DNA from: Rubritalea squalenifaciens DSM 18772
Lineage (GTDB): Bacteria > Verrucomicrobiota > Verrucomicrobiia > Verrucomicrobiales > Akkermansiaceae
Assembly: GCF_900141815.1 (NCBI RefSeq)
Contig: NZ_FQYR01000003.1
Location: 682,001-746,000 of the forward strand
Direction of reading: 5' to 3'
DNA: 64,000 nt
Shown here: one piece after another, positions 42,141 to 51,231 of the stretch
Layout: each line of letters starts with the position of its first letter
How positions within the stretch are numbered: the first letter of the stretch is position 1
Program-made: the position numbers and the translations under genes
Notes under the pieces: model-generated
The model's input: the letters and a program-made list of their open reading frames with translations, nothing else
What the model was told of the DNA's origin: nothing
Databases searched by the model: none

Positions 42141-42542
42141 CTAGCGCGCGATCTTGGCGCTCTTTGGCAGGAATGGCTCCACAAAGACTTCTTGGAAGTC
42201 ATAGATGTTCTGGAAGTCATCTCGGCTATCGCTGTCCTGTTTGCCGAACATCCCCTCATCGATTAACATGAAGACCATATCTCCGATGTCTTCACAAGAG
42301 GTGATACCCCATTCCTCGAAGAGAGTGGCGGCCATTGGTCCGAATTCCTTGAGTGCGAGATCTCTAAAACCCGACAGTAACTGGCTGGCGGTGACGTGCT
42401 GGCCAGAGATTGCATTATTTTTCTCATGGTCTGTGACCGTATAATCAAGAGCCTGTTTCAGAAACTCAAAGGCTTCTGGTCGGAATCTCTGGTCTCGATT
42501 GTAGATATTTCTCAGAGCTTGATCGAAATGCACCGGCTGCAT
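42141..42542 (-). CDS. Minf_1886-like protein (Planctomycetes/Verrucomicrobia-restricted family)
   Basis: 133-residue soluble protein. The pattern FDQALRNIYNRDQRFRPEAFEFLKQALDYTV, then HVTASQLLSGFRDLALKEFGPMA and WGITSCEDIGDMVFMLIDEGMF is that of a small family seen only in the PVC group (recognised from memory). Function unknown. It is 70 bases upstream of dnaX on the same strand, so it may be the first gene of that transcript. Confidence 0.85.
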   Translation of the reverse strand: MQPVHFDQALRNIYNRDQRFRPEAFEFLKQALDYTVTDHEKNNAISGQHVTASQLLSGFRDLALKEFGPMAATLFEEWGITSCEDIGDMVFMLIDEGMFGKQDSDSRDDFQNIYDFQEVFVEPFLPKSAKIAR

Positions 42543-43119
42543 GACTGGAGATTGGTCACTTAAAGACTAACATTCAAGAGAAAGCTTTCACCTATATTGA
42601 GCTATCTCTGATAGGTTCATAAGGAGAAGTATTATGTGAATAAGTTGTGAAATTCGCTCGTAAGGCGCTGCTGCTGATCGATCGGGGAGGCGCGTGAGGG
42701 CAGCCAAGCCTTCACTATGAGTATGATTGATGGAAAGGCGCTGCTTTCGTTAGCGCTATAATCATTTTTCACGACAGCTATCTTAAGAGGAGTGTAACAA
42801 ACTAATAATAAAAGCATAAAGGGGTTTCCTGCTGATTCCCGTTTATGAATGAAGGCCTGAATCCGTCTATTCGCCTCTCAGGGGGTGAGATGTTTGAGGC
42901 TGCTTCGGACTCGTCTGGATATTAACGAGTTGGAGTTGAAGGCGGTCACTATGCTGTTTGTGAATAACTTGTTAATGGGGGCGGTGAGATGCTTATGATT
43001 ATTATGAATGTGATTCAAGTTGCAGTCCTTCGCATAATCTTTTCATAGAGAAAGCATGACTGCTTTTCAGGGTGATGATGTAAAAAAACCGTTCGCAAGT
43101 CCGTATGATTTGCTAGATT
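42543..43119. other. 577-bp intergenic region, no gene supported
   Basis: Divergent gap between the Minf_1886-like gene and the phosphofructokinase gene. Only short frames without ribosome sites or family features. An AT-rich stretch with an isolated TATAAT (42757-42762) and a TATGAT at 43104-43109 are possible -10 boxes, but no matching -35 was found. No convincing hairpin RNA was seen. Confidence 0.5.
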
Positions 43120-44196
43120 ATGTCCATGCGAATCGGAATTCTGAATAGTGGTGGCGATTGCCCTGGATTAAATGCTGTGATTCACGGTGTTGTGGGAGCT
43201 GCTGCTAAATTAGGGTGGGAGGTTATTGGGTTCCGTGATGGTTTTGAAGGATTGTTGCCACCCGGTGATTACCAGAAGCTCGACCCTGAAGATACAGTAG
43301 GTATTTTGAAGCTTGGTGGTACGATATTGGGGACGACAAACAAGAGTCACTTTGCAGCTAAAATTGGTGTTTCCGACCCGGTTGAGGCTATCGAGGCTGT
43401 CACAGTTAAGGCCAAGCGGACTATGGAGCAGCTTGAAATCAGGGCTTTGATTGTTGTCGGTGGAGAGGGTTCGCTGAGCACGGCGCTTCATCTATACCAG
43501 GCAGGTTTCCCAATCATTGGCGTGCCTAAAACAATTGATAATGACCTTCAGGCTACTGCGATGACCTTCGGTTTTGATAGTGCGGTGTCTTGCGTGGTTG
43601 ACGCTCTAGATAGGCTTCACACCACAGCCGTGAGTCACAAACGTGTGATGGTCGTCGAGGTCATGGGGCGCCATGCGGGTTGGATTGCACTCTGGGGAGG
43701 AATTGCTGGTGGAGCGAATGTTATCTTGATGCCCGAAATACCATTTTCACTCGAGAAAGTAGCTGAGCATATTAAGGCCCGTGAGGCGAAAGGCCATCAC
43801 AGCACGATGATTGTGGTTGCTGAGGGAGCCACCATTCCAGGGGGGCAACTAGTCACCAAAGAGGCTCATGAGGGGGAAGTTCGTCTGGGTGGTATTGGTG
43901 AATTGATCGCCACAGAAATTGCTGACAGAACTGGCAAGGAGACAAGGACTTGTACTCTAGGTCATCTTCAGCGAGGCGGTGAGCCTACCAGCCTAGATCG
44001 AATTCTCGGGGCAAGATTTGGAGTGAAGGCTGTGAAGCTTGCTGAGGAGGGCAATTTCGGCCGTATGGTTAGCTACCAAGCATATCACGTAAGTTCGGTG
44101 CCTATCGAAGAGGCGGTAAACCATCTTCGTAGTGTGGACCCTGAGGGTGAAGTAGTGGAGACTGCCAGAGCCATCGGCATTTGCATGGGGGACTGA
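43120..44196 (+). CDS. 6-phosphofructokinase, group III type
   Basis: Phosphorylates fructose 6-phosphate in glycolysis. 358 residues. Substrate loops are GILNSGGDCPGLNAVIHG at 6-23, GGEGS at 114-118 and PKTIDNDLQATAMTFGFDSA from 136. Gly117 in the position that selects ATP, together with Lys137 of PKTIDND (usual in PPi enzymes), is the mix typical of group III enzymes, so ATP is the likelier donor but PPi is not excluded. EVMGRHAGWIALW and LGHLQRGGEPTSLDRI are intact. The start may be 43120 or the second ATG at 43126. Confidence 0.92.
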   Translation: MSMRIGILNSGGDCPGLNAVIHGVVGAAAKLGWEVIGFRDGFEGLLPPGDYQKLDPEDTVGILKLGGTILGTTNKSHFAAKIGVSDPVEAIEAVTVKAKRTMEQLEIRALIVVGGEGSLSTALHLYQAGFPIIGVPKTIDNDLQATAMTFGFDSAVSCVVDALDRLHTTAVSHKRVMVVEVMGRHAGWIALWGGIAGGANVILMPEIPFSLEKVAEHIKAREAKGHHSTMIVVAEGATIPGGQLVTKEAHEGEVRLGGIGELIATEIADRTGKETRTCTLGHLQRGGEPTSLDRILGARFGVKAVKLAEEGNFGRMVSYQAYHVSSVPIEEAVNHLRSVDPEGEVVETARAIGICMGD

Positions 44197-44203
44197 GTTG
44201 CCC

Positions 44204-45442
44204 CTAATGCGGCCAAGTTAAGAGAATAACTAGTCCTCCTGCCAGAGAGGCTCCAAACCCTTTTATGAGGGGCCAGACGAGCTCTATCGGGCCAAGAATG
44301 GACGCAATGACACCTTTGAATACCAAGTTGGCCATGCCGCCAATAAGGATGGATCTCCAAGCGATCGCGGGCGCCAAGGTGTCAGTGGCAACCATCTGAG
44401 CAGATGACAGGGTGATGGCGTCCATGTCTGTCAGTCCGGAGATAGCAGCTACTACGTAGACCCCTTGGCTGCCAAAGTTGTCATTTGCTACCGCTACTCC
44501 GTAAAGCACTGCCGCGTACATGATTCCAAAAATTACAGCGACCGTGAACTCTGAGGGTGGGGTGGTTCTTCGCTCATTTGGGCTATTTTTATCCACGCCT
44601 CTGGAGATAAAGGCAGATATAAGTGCCATCCATAGCATCATGAAAATGAGTGGAGTCGCCATGCTTGACCACTCCGTGATAGCAACCAAAGCTATTTCGA
44701 AAAGAACTCGCGCAAAGACAATGGTCGAGGATATCATCAAGATCAGTACCGTGACGGTGCCAGCGGATGAGGGTGTAGCTTTTGCCTGGCGAGAGAAGCT
44801 TACAGTCGTAGCTGTGCTAGATATGAGGCCGCCCAGTATACCCGCTGCTACCGCGCCTTTCTTTTCCCCAAAATACTTGGAGGCAAAATAGGCGACTAGA
44901 GACATACCTACAATCAGGACCACCATCAGCCATATCTTGAAGGGGTTGATCGCTTCATGCGGTCCAAATGAACGATTGGGTAGCAAGGGTAAAATGATCA
45001 GTACTAGTAGAGATAGGCGCGCAATTGCGTGAAGATCCTCACGATTAAGCTGGCTTGAGAAAGCATGTAGAGGTCGCTTAGTTTGTAGTAAAACCAGGCA
45101 GCAGCCTGCGAGCAAGAGGGCCACAATGCGCTCATCATTAACGAGCAAGGCCCCGATGAAAAATGAGAGCAGGCAAGCCACTTCGGTGGTGAGGCCCGTA
45201 CTTGTATTTCGGTTGGGGTGAATAGCTCCAACGGCGAGAATGACGGCTACAGCCAGAAGGGCGACACAGGTCTGCCAAACTCCAAGAGTAGCTGCTGCAG
45301 AGCCTAGCAGAGTGATCAAGGTGAAAGTTCTGATGCCAGCACTATGTGACTTAGTGACCTCTCGCTGTAAGCCAATGAGTAGGCCTAAAGCTAACGAAAG
45401 AAAGTAAGCTTGGGTTTCTTGCCACATCGAGGTTTCTAGCAA
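44204..45442 (-). CDS. MgtC/SapB-type membrane protein with DUF4010 domain
   Basis: 412 residues with about 12 membrane helices. The N-terminal ~140 residues resemble the MgtC/SapB family (LALGLLIGLQREVTKSHSAGIRTFTLITLLGS). The remainder is DUF4010 (YFASKYFGEKKGAVAAGILGGLISSTATTVSFSRQ and AISGLTDMDAITLSSAQM). The family is thought to act in ion or magnesium homeostasis, but no activity is proven. Convergent with the phosphofructokinase gene, 7 bases apart. The start may be Met1 or the Met at 45427. Confidence 0.88.
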   Translation of the reverse strand: MLETSMWQETQAYFLSLALGLLIGLQREVTKSHSAGIRTFTLITLLGSAAATLGVWQTCVALLAVAVILAVGAIHPNRNTSTGLTTEVACLLSFFIGALLVNDERIVALLLAGCCLVLLQTKRPLHAFSSQLNREDLHAIARLSLLVLIILPLLPNRSFGPHEAINPFKIWLMVVLIVGMSLVAYFASKYFGEKKGAVAAGILGGLISSTATTVSFSRQAKATPSSAGTVTVLILMISSTIVFARVLFEIALVAITEWSSMATPLIFMMLWMALISAFISRGVDKNSPNERRTTPPSEFTVAVIFGIMYAAVLYGVAVANDNFGSQGVYVVAAISGLTDMDAITLSSAQMVATDTLAPAIAWRSILIGGMANLVFKGVIASILGPIELVWPLIKGFGASLAGGLVILLTWPH

Positions 45443-45496
45443 TCAATCTGAATTTTAACACAGAAGGTCACTGGAGCCAAGAACTCTGGAAGGAAC

Positions 45497-45527
45497 AAAA
45501 AAGGGCGCCCTTGTTAGGGCGCCCTTT
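45497..45527 (-). terminator. Strong terminator of the PVC cytochrome gene
   Basis: Perfect 11-base stem AAAGGGCGCCC (45500-45510) and GGGCGCCCTTT (45517-45527) with a 6-base loop. Read on the minus strand it ends in TTTTTT, 24 bases after the stop at 45551. On the plus strand the T-run is short. Confidence 0.92.
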
Positions 45528-45550
45528 GTGATTATTTAGAAAAGTGTTAC

Positions 45551-48544
45551 TTACTTCAGAGAGTGAAGGTACTCAATGACGTCCGCAAACTCCTTCATGG
45601 TAAGAGCATCGAGGAGATGTGGCCCCATGATGGTAGAGGCGGATTTGCCGACTGACTTCACTTCAGACATTGGCACAGTGGTGCTGATGCCTGCAATATT
45701 ACGCACGACAAGCTCTTTATCGTCTTTTGAAACGAGGGTACCTTGCATGCTGGATCCGTCAGTCTTGACCACATCAACCCACGCATCTGCGATAGTTGCA
45801 TCTGGCTTGAGGATCGCTTCGGCAATAGCCTCGCGGTCCAAGTGACCACCAATCGCATTAAGGTCAGGGCCGAGTTTGCGGTCGTTGGCTGAGATGCTGT
45901 GGCATGCAATGCATGCTTGACTAGACATGAGTTTCTTACCTTTAGCTACATTGCCCTTGGCCTTATCAAGCCCGAGCATGACGTCTTCGATAGACATGTC
46001 GCCAATCTTCTTCTCTTTGCTAGCTACTTTATCCTCAACTTTGCCGATACCTTGAAGGTTCATGCGGTATTTGTTGGCGAGGAAGGTCAGGTACCCCTTG
46101 TGATCAGGAGTTGCTGATTCCCACTCTGTGCGGAATAGCTCTTCGATTTGTAGAGAGGCTTCCCATGTCACAGGCACATAGTATGGTCCACGAGTGTCTG
46201 GCTGCGTCTTCCACCACCATGAACCATCATATGGAGCTTCTTTTGTGTAAAGACGGGCAAGAGTTCGAAGGATCTTATTCTTGAGCTTAGCATCGCTGGA
46301 GCCCTTGAATTTGGAGATCAGAGCGTTTACTACGGTCTCATCATGCATGAGGTGGAGGGCCCAGAGAGCGCCGTCTTGACTTTCACTATCGATGGCATCC
46401 AAGCAGTCTTCTTTAGCACCCAAGTTAACCAGGGCGTGGACGGCTACGTGAGGCAGAATAACTGGTGAGTTGGGTGTTGCGTGAGGGCCTTCAGGGCTGC
46501 CACTCCCGCTTGGAGGCGTGGCCGACAGGGCAAATTTAACACTGGCGGACTCGTTTGCTCCGCTGGAGAGGCCGGCTTTTGCTTGGAAGCGTACGTATTG
46601 AGGCGGAATTTTGTAGGTAATTACAGACTTGGAGTGGGTACCAATGCCGTCTTTGACCTTGGTTCCATCAACAAGCTGAAGCGGCTTGCCAGTCGTGTCT
46701 TTCCCTTTCAGGGTTTTACCCCAGCCTTGTGTGGCTGACTTCCACTTAAGCTTATTCAGAGGAACTTTCTTACCACTCTCGGTAATGAGTGTAGGGTCAA
46801 TCCATGCGGCGTGATCTCCTCCATTTCCGTCACCGCCATCTTCTACGATCAGGCAGAGTTGTTTGGTGCGGGTGATATCGATATCAATATCGATCACTTT
46901 TTTGCCGGTTACCTTTTCACTAGTGAAAAATGCGGTGGCAGTTTTTGTGCCTTCGTCATCCTTCTCTGATGCAGGAGGTTTAGCAACAGCAAGAAGGGCA
47001 GGGGCGGCTTCTTTTTTGCCAATGCGGCCTAGTGCTACTGCGGCGGCGACCTGGACACGTGGATTGGATGACTTGAGAGCTTCGTAGAACGGCTCAAGCG
47101 GGAGATCTGCTACCTGGTCGAGTCTATCTGCGAGCGCTCTGATGGTCCACTCCTGTACGTCGGTGTCGTCAGCCAGGTCCAAGAGTGCCTTGTTGGCGTC
47201 CTTACCAAGTAGTTGCTTGTAGGTGAAGATTGCAGCCACACGAGACTCCTTGGAGGCTTTGGTGTCCTGGGCAATCGCGATGATTTCACCAGCTGCTTTC
47301 TTGGAATCACGTTTGATTAGCTCCTGCTGCACGTTAAGGCGAGTCGTCGCGCTGTCTGAGCGCAAGCCCTTCACCAAGGCCTCATCCGAGAGCTTGGTGA
47401 GCTCAGGGAAAGCTTTGTACTGCCAGTTCTGAGGAGTGACGAGTTGGATGTATCCACGCTTTGGGTTTCCTTTGTAGCCAGCACCTGCCCATGCTGCGAT
47501 GAACATGCGGCCAGAGCCGTCGACATCGACATCAGCCGGCTGAGAGGTGTTGATGAAATCTTCCTGCTTTTGAGTGAAGGATGGCCCATCTTGGGTAAGA
47601 CGATGGATGTAGATTTCATTGCGTCCCCAGTCCGCCATCATGGGCACCTTGTTGTACTTGTCTGGCCAGGTTGGTTCATCCATGAAAAGAGCGCCTGTAC
47701 CAGATCCTCCACCAAGGTCAGCTAGAGCGGGGATAATTTCAGAGGTGAAATGTTTGAAAAGAACTGGGTACCCATACTCACCGGATTGAATCTGGTGGAT
47801 GAAGCGTACATTCCAGCCGCCACCGTCGTTGGTGTTGCCGCGGGTGTACATGTTCATGAACGGATCAATCGCTACATCGTAGATATTACGAAGTCCATGA
47901 GTGTAAACTTCCATGTTTGATCCGTCGGGACGCACTCTCAGAATGCCTCCACCTAGCATGGTGAGTTTCTTGCCATCTGTGCCGACAGCATCGACAAAGC
48001 CAAAGTCACCTACGGCAATGTAAATCCAGCCGTCGATACCCATACGGATACCATTGGTTGTGTGGTCGGCGCCACGATCTTGGTTGTGCTTAGGCACGGA
48101 AATATTTTCAATGAGTCGCTTTGGTTCGCCGTCTGCAACACCATCATGGTCAGCATCCGTGAGAACGGAAAGATGCATGCCTGTAAGCTTTTGGCCGTCT
48201 GGGATCACGGTGTGGAGGACATAAAGCTTGTCACCCATGGAAATTAGTCCACGAGGGTTGTCTACTTTGGCGAATACCGTGTGTTTATCCGCTTTTCCAT
48301 CGTTGTCTGTATCAACGAGTTTAACGATGCGGCCCTTGCCGGAACCTTTCCCAAGTGAACCGAGGAGATCAACGCCTACATAGACATCTCCATTTGCGGC
48401 CACGGAGAGACAGGCAGGTGATGGAGCCACGTCGCTGCCAGCGAATTCAGTGACCTTCAGGTCAGACGGGTTTGCGATGGAAGTCGCACTGGTGGCTGTG
48501 AGGGCCAGTGCGGTACTGATAATGCGTGTTTTAAGCTTACTCAT
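45551..48544 (-). CDS. PVC-type beta-propeller/HEAT/NPCBM-like c-type cytochrome
   Basis: 997 residues from the ATG at 48544 (signal peptide to about 24; the frame is open to 48625 but without a signal there). Order: six-bladed propeller of the PVC membrane-bound dehydrogenase type (GDVYVGVDLLGSLGKG, DTDNDGKADKHTVFA, HTTNGIRMGIDGWIYIAVGD); HEAT-like helical repeats from about 420; an inserted NPCBM-like sandwich (LVDGTKVKDGIGTHSKSVITY); more helices; and a C-terminal cytochrome c domain with heme site CIACH. Exported, probably periplasmic. Such proteins are expanded in Verrucomicrobia and Planctomycetes and are linked to sugar oxidation, without known substrate. Confidence 0.9.
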   Translation of the reverse strand: MSKLKTRIISTALALTATSATSIANPSDLKVTEFAGSDVAPSPACLSVAANGDVYVGVDLLGSLGKGSGKGRIVKLVDTDNDGKADKHTVFAKVDNPRGLISMGDKLYVLHTVIPDGQKLTGMHLSVLTDADHDGVADGEPKRLIENISVPKHNQDRGADHTTNGIRMGIDGWIYIAVGDFGFVDAVGTDGKKLTMLGGGILRVRPDGSNMEVYTHGLRNIYDVAIDPFMNMYTRGNTNDGGGWNVRFIHQIQSGEYGYPVLFKHFTSEIIPALADLGGGSGTGALFMDEPTWPDKYNKVPMMADWGRNEIYIHRLTQDGPSFTQKQEDFINTSQPADVDVDGSGRMFIAAWAGAGYKGNPKRGYIQLVTPQNWQYKAFPELTKLSDEALVKGLRSDSATTRLNVQQELIKRDSKKAAGEIIAIAQDTKASKESRVAAIFTYKQLLGKDANKALLDLADDTDVQEWTIRALADRLDQVADLPLEPFYEALKSSNPRVQVAAAVALGRIGKKEAAPALLAVAKPPASEKDDEGTKTATAFFTSEKVTGKKVIDIDIDITRTKQLCLIVEDGGDGNGGDHAAWIDPTLITESGKKVPLNKLKWKSATQGWGKTLKGKDTTGKPLQLVDGTKVKDGIGTHSKSVITYKIPPQYVRFQAKAGLSSGANESASVKFALSATPPSGSGSPEGPHATPNSPVILPHVAVHALVNLGAKEDCLDAIDSESQDGALWALHLMHDETVVNALISKFKGSSDAKLKNKILRTLARLYTKEAPYDGSWWWKTQPDTRGPYYVPVTWEASLQIEELFRTEWESATPDHKGYLTFLANKYRMNLQGIGKVEDKVASKEKKIGDMSIEDVMLGLDKAKGNVAKGKKLMSSQACIACHSISANDRKLGPDLNAIGGHLDREAIAEAILKPDATIADAWVDVVKTDGSSMQGTLVSKDDKELVVRNIAGISTTVPMSEVKSVGKSASTIMGPHLLDALTMKEFADVIEYLHSLK

Positions 48545-48770
48545 AGGATCGTAACAAGAGAACAGTGACTTGTGTGGTTTCTCAATGATACTGCGGATAC
48601 GTCGTATGCCTACTAAATATATCACAGTATCAGCTGAGCGTGATTAACCGCTCTTCAGCCTCTATATGAAAGAAAAAACTCAGACATTAACGGGCTTGGC
48701 CGAAAAATGACATAGAATGCAGCCAAACGCAGAAATCTAATTTGGCAAATGGGGTTCAATCCGTTAACAC

Positions 48771-49265
48771 ATGGCCGTCATGTCAATAGATCCATTACTT
48801 CAACTTCTGTGCCAAAATGCGCGCTACACTCATCAAGAACTTGCCGAGCTCCTCAAGTTGGACGCGGCGGCGGTGACTGAGCGTATCCAGGCGTGGGAGA
48901 AAGATGGAACCATTCTTGGCTACAATGCAGTGGTGAATCCTGAGTTGGCAGGCAGCACAGACGTGGCAGCATTCATTGAGGTGAAGCTAACTCCAGAGAG
49001 AGGTGGTGGCTTTGACCGCCTAGCAATGCGAATCGCACGTTTCGATCAGGTCGACGCCTGTTACCTGGCCAGTGGCGGCTACGATCTGATGGTGGTCGTC
49101 GAGGGCTCTGATTTGAGAGAGGTGGCTAGATTTGTCAGTGAGAAGTTGAGCACCATCGACGGTGTGCTTTCAACGGCCACGCATTTCAGACTCAAAACCT
49201 ACAAGGAGAACGGCTTTGTCTTTGAGATGGAAGAACCGGAAGGCAGGCTAGCTGTCGCACCATAA
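48771..49265 (+). CDS. Lrp/AsnC-family transcriptional regulator
   Basis: 164 residues. N-terminal helix-turn-helix (HQELAELLKLDAAAVTERIQAWEKDGTILGYNAVVNPEL), then the RAM effector domain (VAAFIEVKLTPERGGGFDRLAMRIARFDQVDACYLASGGYDLMVVVEG). It probably senses an amino acid. The aminotransferase gene begins 19 bases after it and is the likely regulated partner. The second in-frame ATG at 48780 is an alternative start. Confidence 0.93.
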   Translation: MAVMSIDPLLQLLCQNARYTHQELAELLKLDAAAVTERIQAWEKDGTILGYNAVVNPELAGSTDVAAFIEVKLTPERGGGFDRLAMRIARFDQVDACYLASGGYDLMVVVEGSDLREVARFVSEKLSTIDGVLSTATHFRLKTYKENGFVFEMEEPEGRLAVAP

Positions 49266-49284
49266 GCTCTATTGGGATTTTATT

Positions 49285-50454
49285 ATGGACTACACTAGTA
49301 AAATTGCACGGCAGGTTGCCAGTGTGCCACGCTCAGGTATTCGCGATTTCTTTGAGTTGGTACAGGGAAGGGAAGACGTGATCTCTCTTGGAGTCGGGGA
49401 GCCAGACTTCAGTGCTCCATGGCATATCCGTGAAGCGGCCATCTACTCATTGGAAAAAGGGCAGACCAGCTACACTTCCAACCTTGGTCTCCTGCAGTTA
49501 CGCAAACACATCTCAACTTATGTGGGGGAGTTCTTCAATGTGGACTATTCCCCGGCCGATGAGGTTCTCGTTACCGTGGGTGTCTCTGAGGCGATTGATC
49601 TTGCGTTGAGAGCACTACTCAATCCAGGTGATGAGGTTGTTTACCATGAGCCTTGCTACGTTTCTTACAGCCCGAGTATCGCCATGGCACATGGCAAAGC
49701 AGTTCCAGTAGCTACTCACAAGTCTGACGGTTTCTCGCTCAAAGCTAGTGCACTGGAGAATGTTCTCACAGACAAGACCAGGGTGGTAATGCTGAATTTC
49801 CCAACCAATCCTACGGGCGCCATCGCCCCTAAAGAGGATCTAGAGGAAATTGCTGCGCTTTGTATCAAGCATGACCTCATCGTCCTAACGGATGAAATTT
49901 ATAGTGAATTGCAGTATGACTCGGATGAACATGTTTCTATAGCTTCATTGCCAGGCATGAAAGAACGCTGCATTCTGCTGCATGGTTTCTCCAAGGCATT
50001 TGCTATGACAGGCTTCCGTCTAGGCTACGCATGTGCGCCTGCGCCAATCATCGAGGCCATGATGAAAATTCATCAGTACTCTATGCTGTGTGCTCCTATC
50101 ACAAGTCAGGCTGCAGCGATTGAAGCGCTTGAAAATGGTGCGCCAGCGGTGCAGCGCATGAAAGAGAGTTATCATCAGCGTAGAGATTACCTGGTGAAGA
50201 GACTCAATGACATGGGGCTTGAGTGCCATACTCCTGGTGGAGCATTTTATGTGTTTCCTGATATCAGGAAGTTTGGTTTGAGCAGCAAGGATTTCGCTAT
50301 GCGCTTGCTTGAAGAGCAAAATGTCGCTGCAGTGCCGGGAGATGCATTCGGCCAGAGTGGTGAAGGCTTCTTACGTTGTTGTTATGCCACCGGAATGGAT
50401 GACCTCAAGGAAGCTATGGACAGAATGGAGATCTTTGTTAGTACTCTTCACTAA
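49285..50454 (+). CDS. PLP-dependent aminotransferase, class I/II
   Basis: 389-residue fold-type I aminotransferase. ISLGVGEPDFSAPWHIREAA is the substrate loop, FPTNPTGA contains the conserved Asn, DEIYSEL has the pyridine-binding Asp, and the PLP lysine is Lys237 in GFSKAFAMTGFRLGY. The C-terminal substrate Arg lies in GFLRCCYA. It resembles aspartate/aromatic or MalY/PatA-type enzymes; the substrate is not fixed by sequence. Directly downstream of the Lrp-like regulator and 3 bases before the CPBP gene. Confidence 0.94.
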   Translation: MDYTSKIARQVASVPRSGIRDFFELVQGREDVISLGVGEPDFSAPWHIREAAIYSLEKGQTSYTSNLGLLQLRKHISTYVGEFFNVDYSPADEVLVTVGVSEAIDLALRALLNPGDEVVYHEPCYVSYSPSIAMAHGKAVPVATHKSDGFSLKASALENVLTDKTRVVMLNFPTNPTGAIAPKEDLEEIAALCIKHDLIVLTDEIYSELQYDSDEHVSIASLPGMKERCILLHGFSKAFAMTGFRLGYACAPAPIIEAMMKIHQYSMLCAPITSQAAAIEALENGAPAVQRMKESYHQRRDYLVKRLNDMGLECHTPGGAFYVFPDIRKFGLSSKDFAMRLLEEQNVAAVPGDAFGQSGEGFLRCCYATGMDDLKEAMDRMEIFVSTLH

Positions 50455-50457
50455 TTC

Positions 50458-51228
50458 ATGACGAGTAACCCCCTAACTGAACTGAGAGAGAACAAGACCT
50501 ACGCTCACGTAGTTCCTTTCGCTGCTTTTTTCCTCCTGAACATGGCGATGTCTCTCGGGGATCAAATCAAGTGGGAGCACCCTGACGCTCCCTGGTGGAG
50601 GCATTGGCCGGAGCAATGGATGTACCCTATACAAACCATTTTGGTGCTGGGTACTCTGGTGTTCTACTGGAAGCACTATGATCTAAAGTGGGACTCGCGA
50701 GTTGTTTTCGGTGGGCTTATGGGTGTTGTCGGGATTGGCTTTTGGCTTCTACCGACAACGCTTTATGACTGGATGGGCTACACTGAGGAGAGTGTTGGGT
50801 GGCTTGAGTATCTCGGGGTCATGCCAAGACGAGAGGGGTTTGATCCTATGGTGCTGAAGGATGAGTTCGGCATAGGGGGTGTATTCGTGTCTGGCTTTCT
50901 TCGCTTTTTCCGCGCAGTCATCATTGTGTCTCTTGTAGAGGAGATTTTATGGAGGGGTTTCCTGATGCGTTTCATCCTCAATCCTGATGGTGATTACTGG
51001 AAGGTTCCCTTTGGCAAGCCTGATTGGCGTAGCTATCTGATCGTCACAGCAGCCTTTATTTCCATTCACCAACCTGTTGATTTTCTGGGAGCGTTCATCT
51101 ATGGATCGCTCACCTATTGGGTGGCAGTGAAAACGAAAAGTTTGGCTGCCTGTATCACTATGCATGCTGTAGCGAACCTCTTAATGGGGACGTATGCTCT
51201 GTATTACGGAAAATTTGGACTCTGGTAA
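50458..51228 (+). CDS. CPBP-family (CAAX protease-like) membrane protease
   Basis: 256-residue membrane protein with about seven helices. The CPBP (Abi) motifs are VEEILWRG with Glu161-Glu162, the helix with ISIHQP, and MHAVANLLMG, which provide the glutamate and histidine ligands. The subgroup resembles the CAAX prenyl protease-related proteins seen near exosortase systems; no exosortase is visible here. Substrate unknown. Tightly packed between the aminotransferase and the degenerate NadE gene. Confidence 0.88.
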   Translation: MTSNPLTELRENKTYAHVVPFAAFFLLNMAMSLGDQIKWEHPDAPWWRHWPEQWMYPIQTILVLGTLVFYWKHYDLKWDSRVVFGGLMGVVGIGFWLLPTTLYDWMGYTEESVGWLEYLGVMPRREGFDPMVLKDEFGIGGVFVSGFLRFFRAVIIVSLVEEILWRGFLMRFILNPDGDYWKVPFGKPDWRSYLIVTAAFISIHQPVDFLGAFIYGSLTYWVAVKTKSLAACITMHAVANLLMGTYALYYGKFGLW

Positions 51229-51231
51229 GAC

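Noticed and set aside
42543-43119. Small genes or a structured RNA in the 577-base gap
   Set aside because: Frames are short and without signals; hairpins found are weak and no known RNA family is recognised.
43104-43122. Possible leaderless phosphofructokinase mRNA (TATGAT 10 bases before the ATG)
   Set aside because: No -35 hexamer at a suitable distance, and a second ATG two codons on makes the start uncertain.
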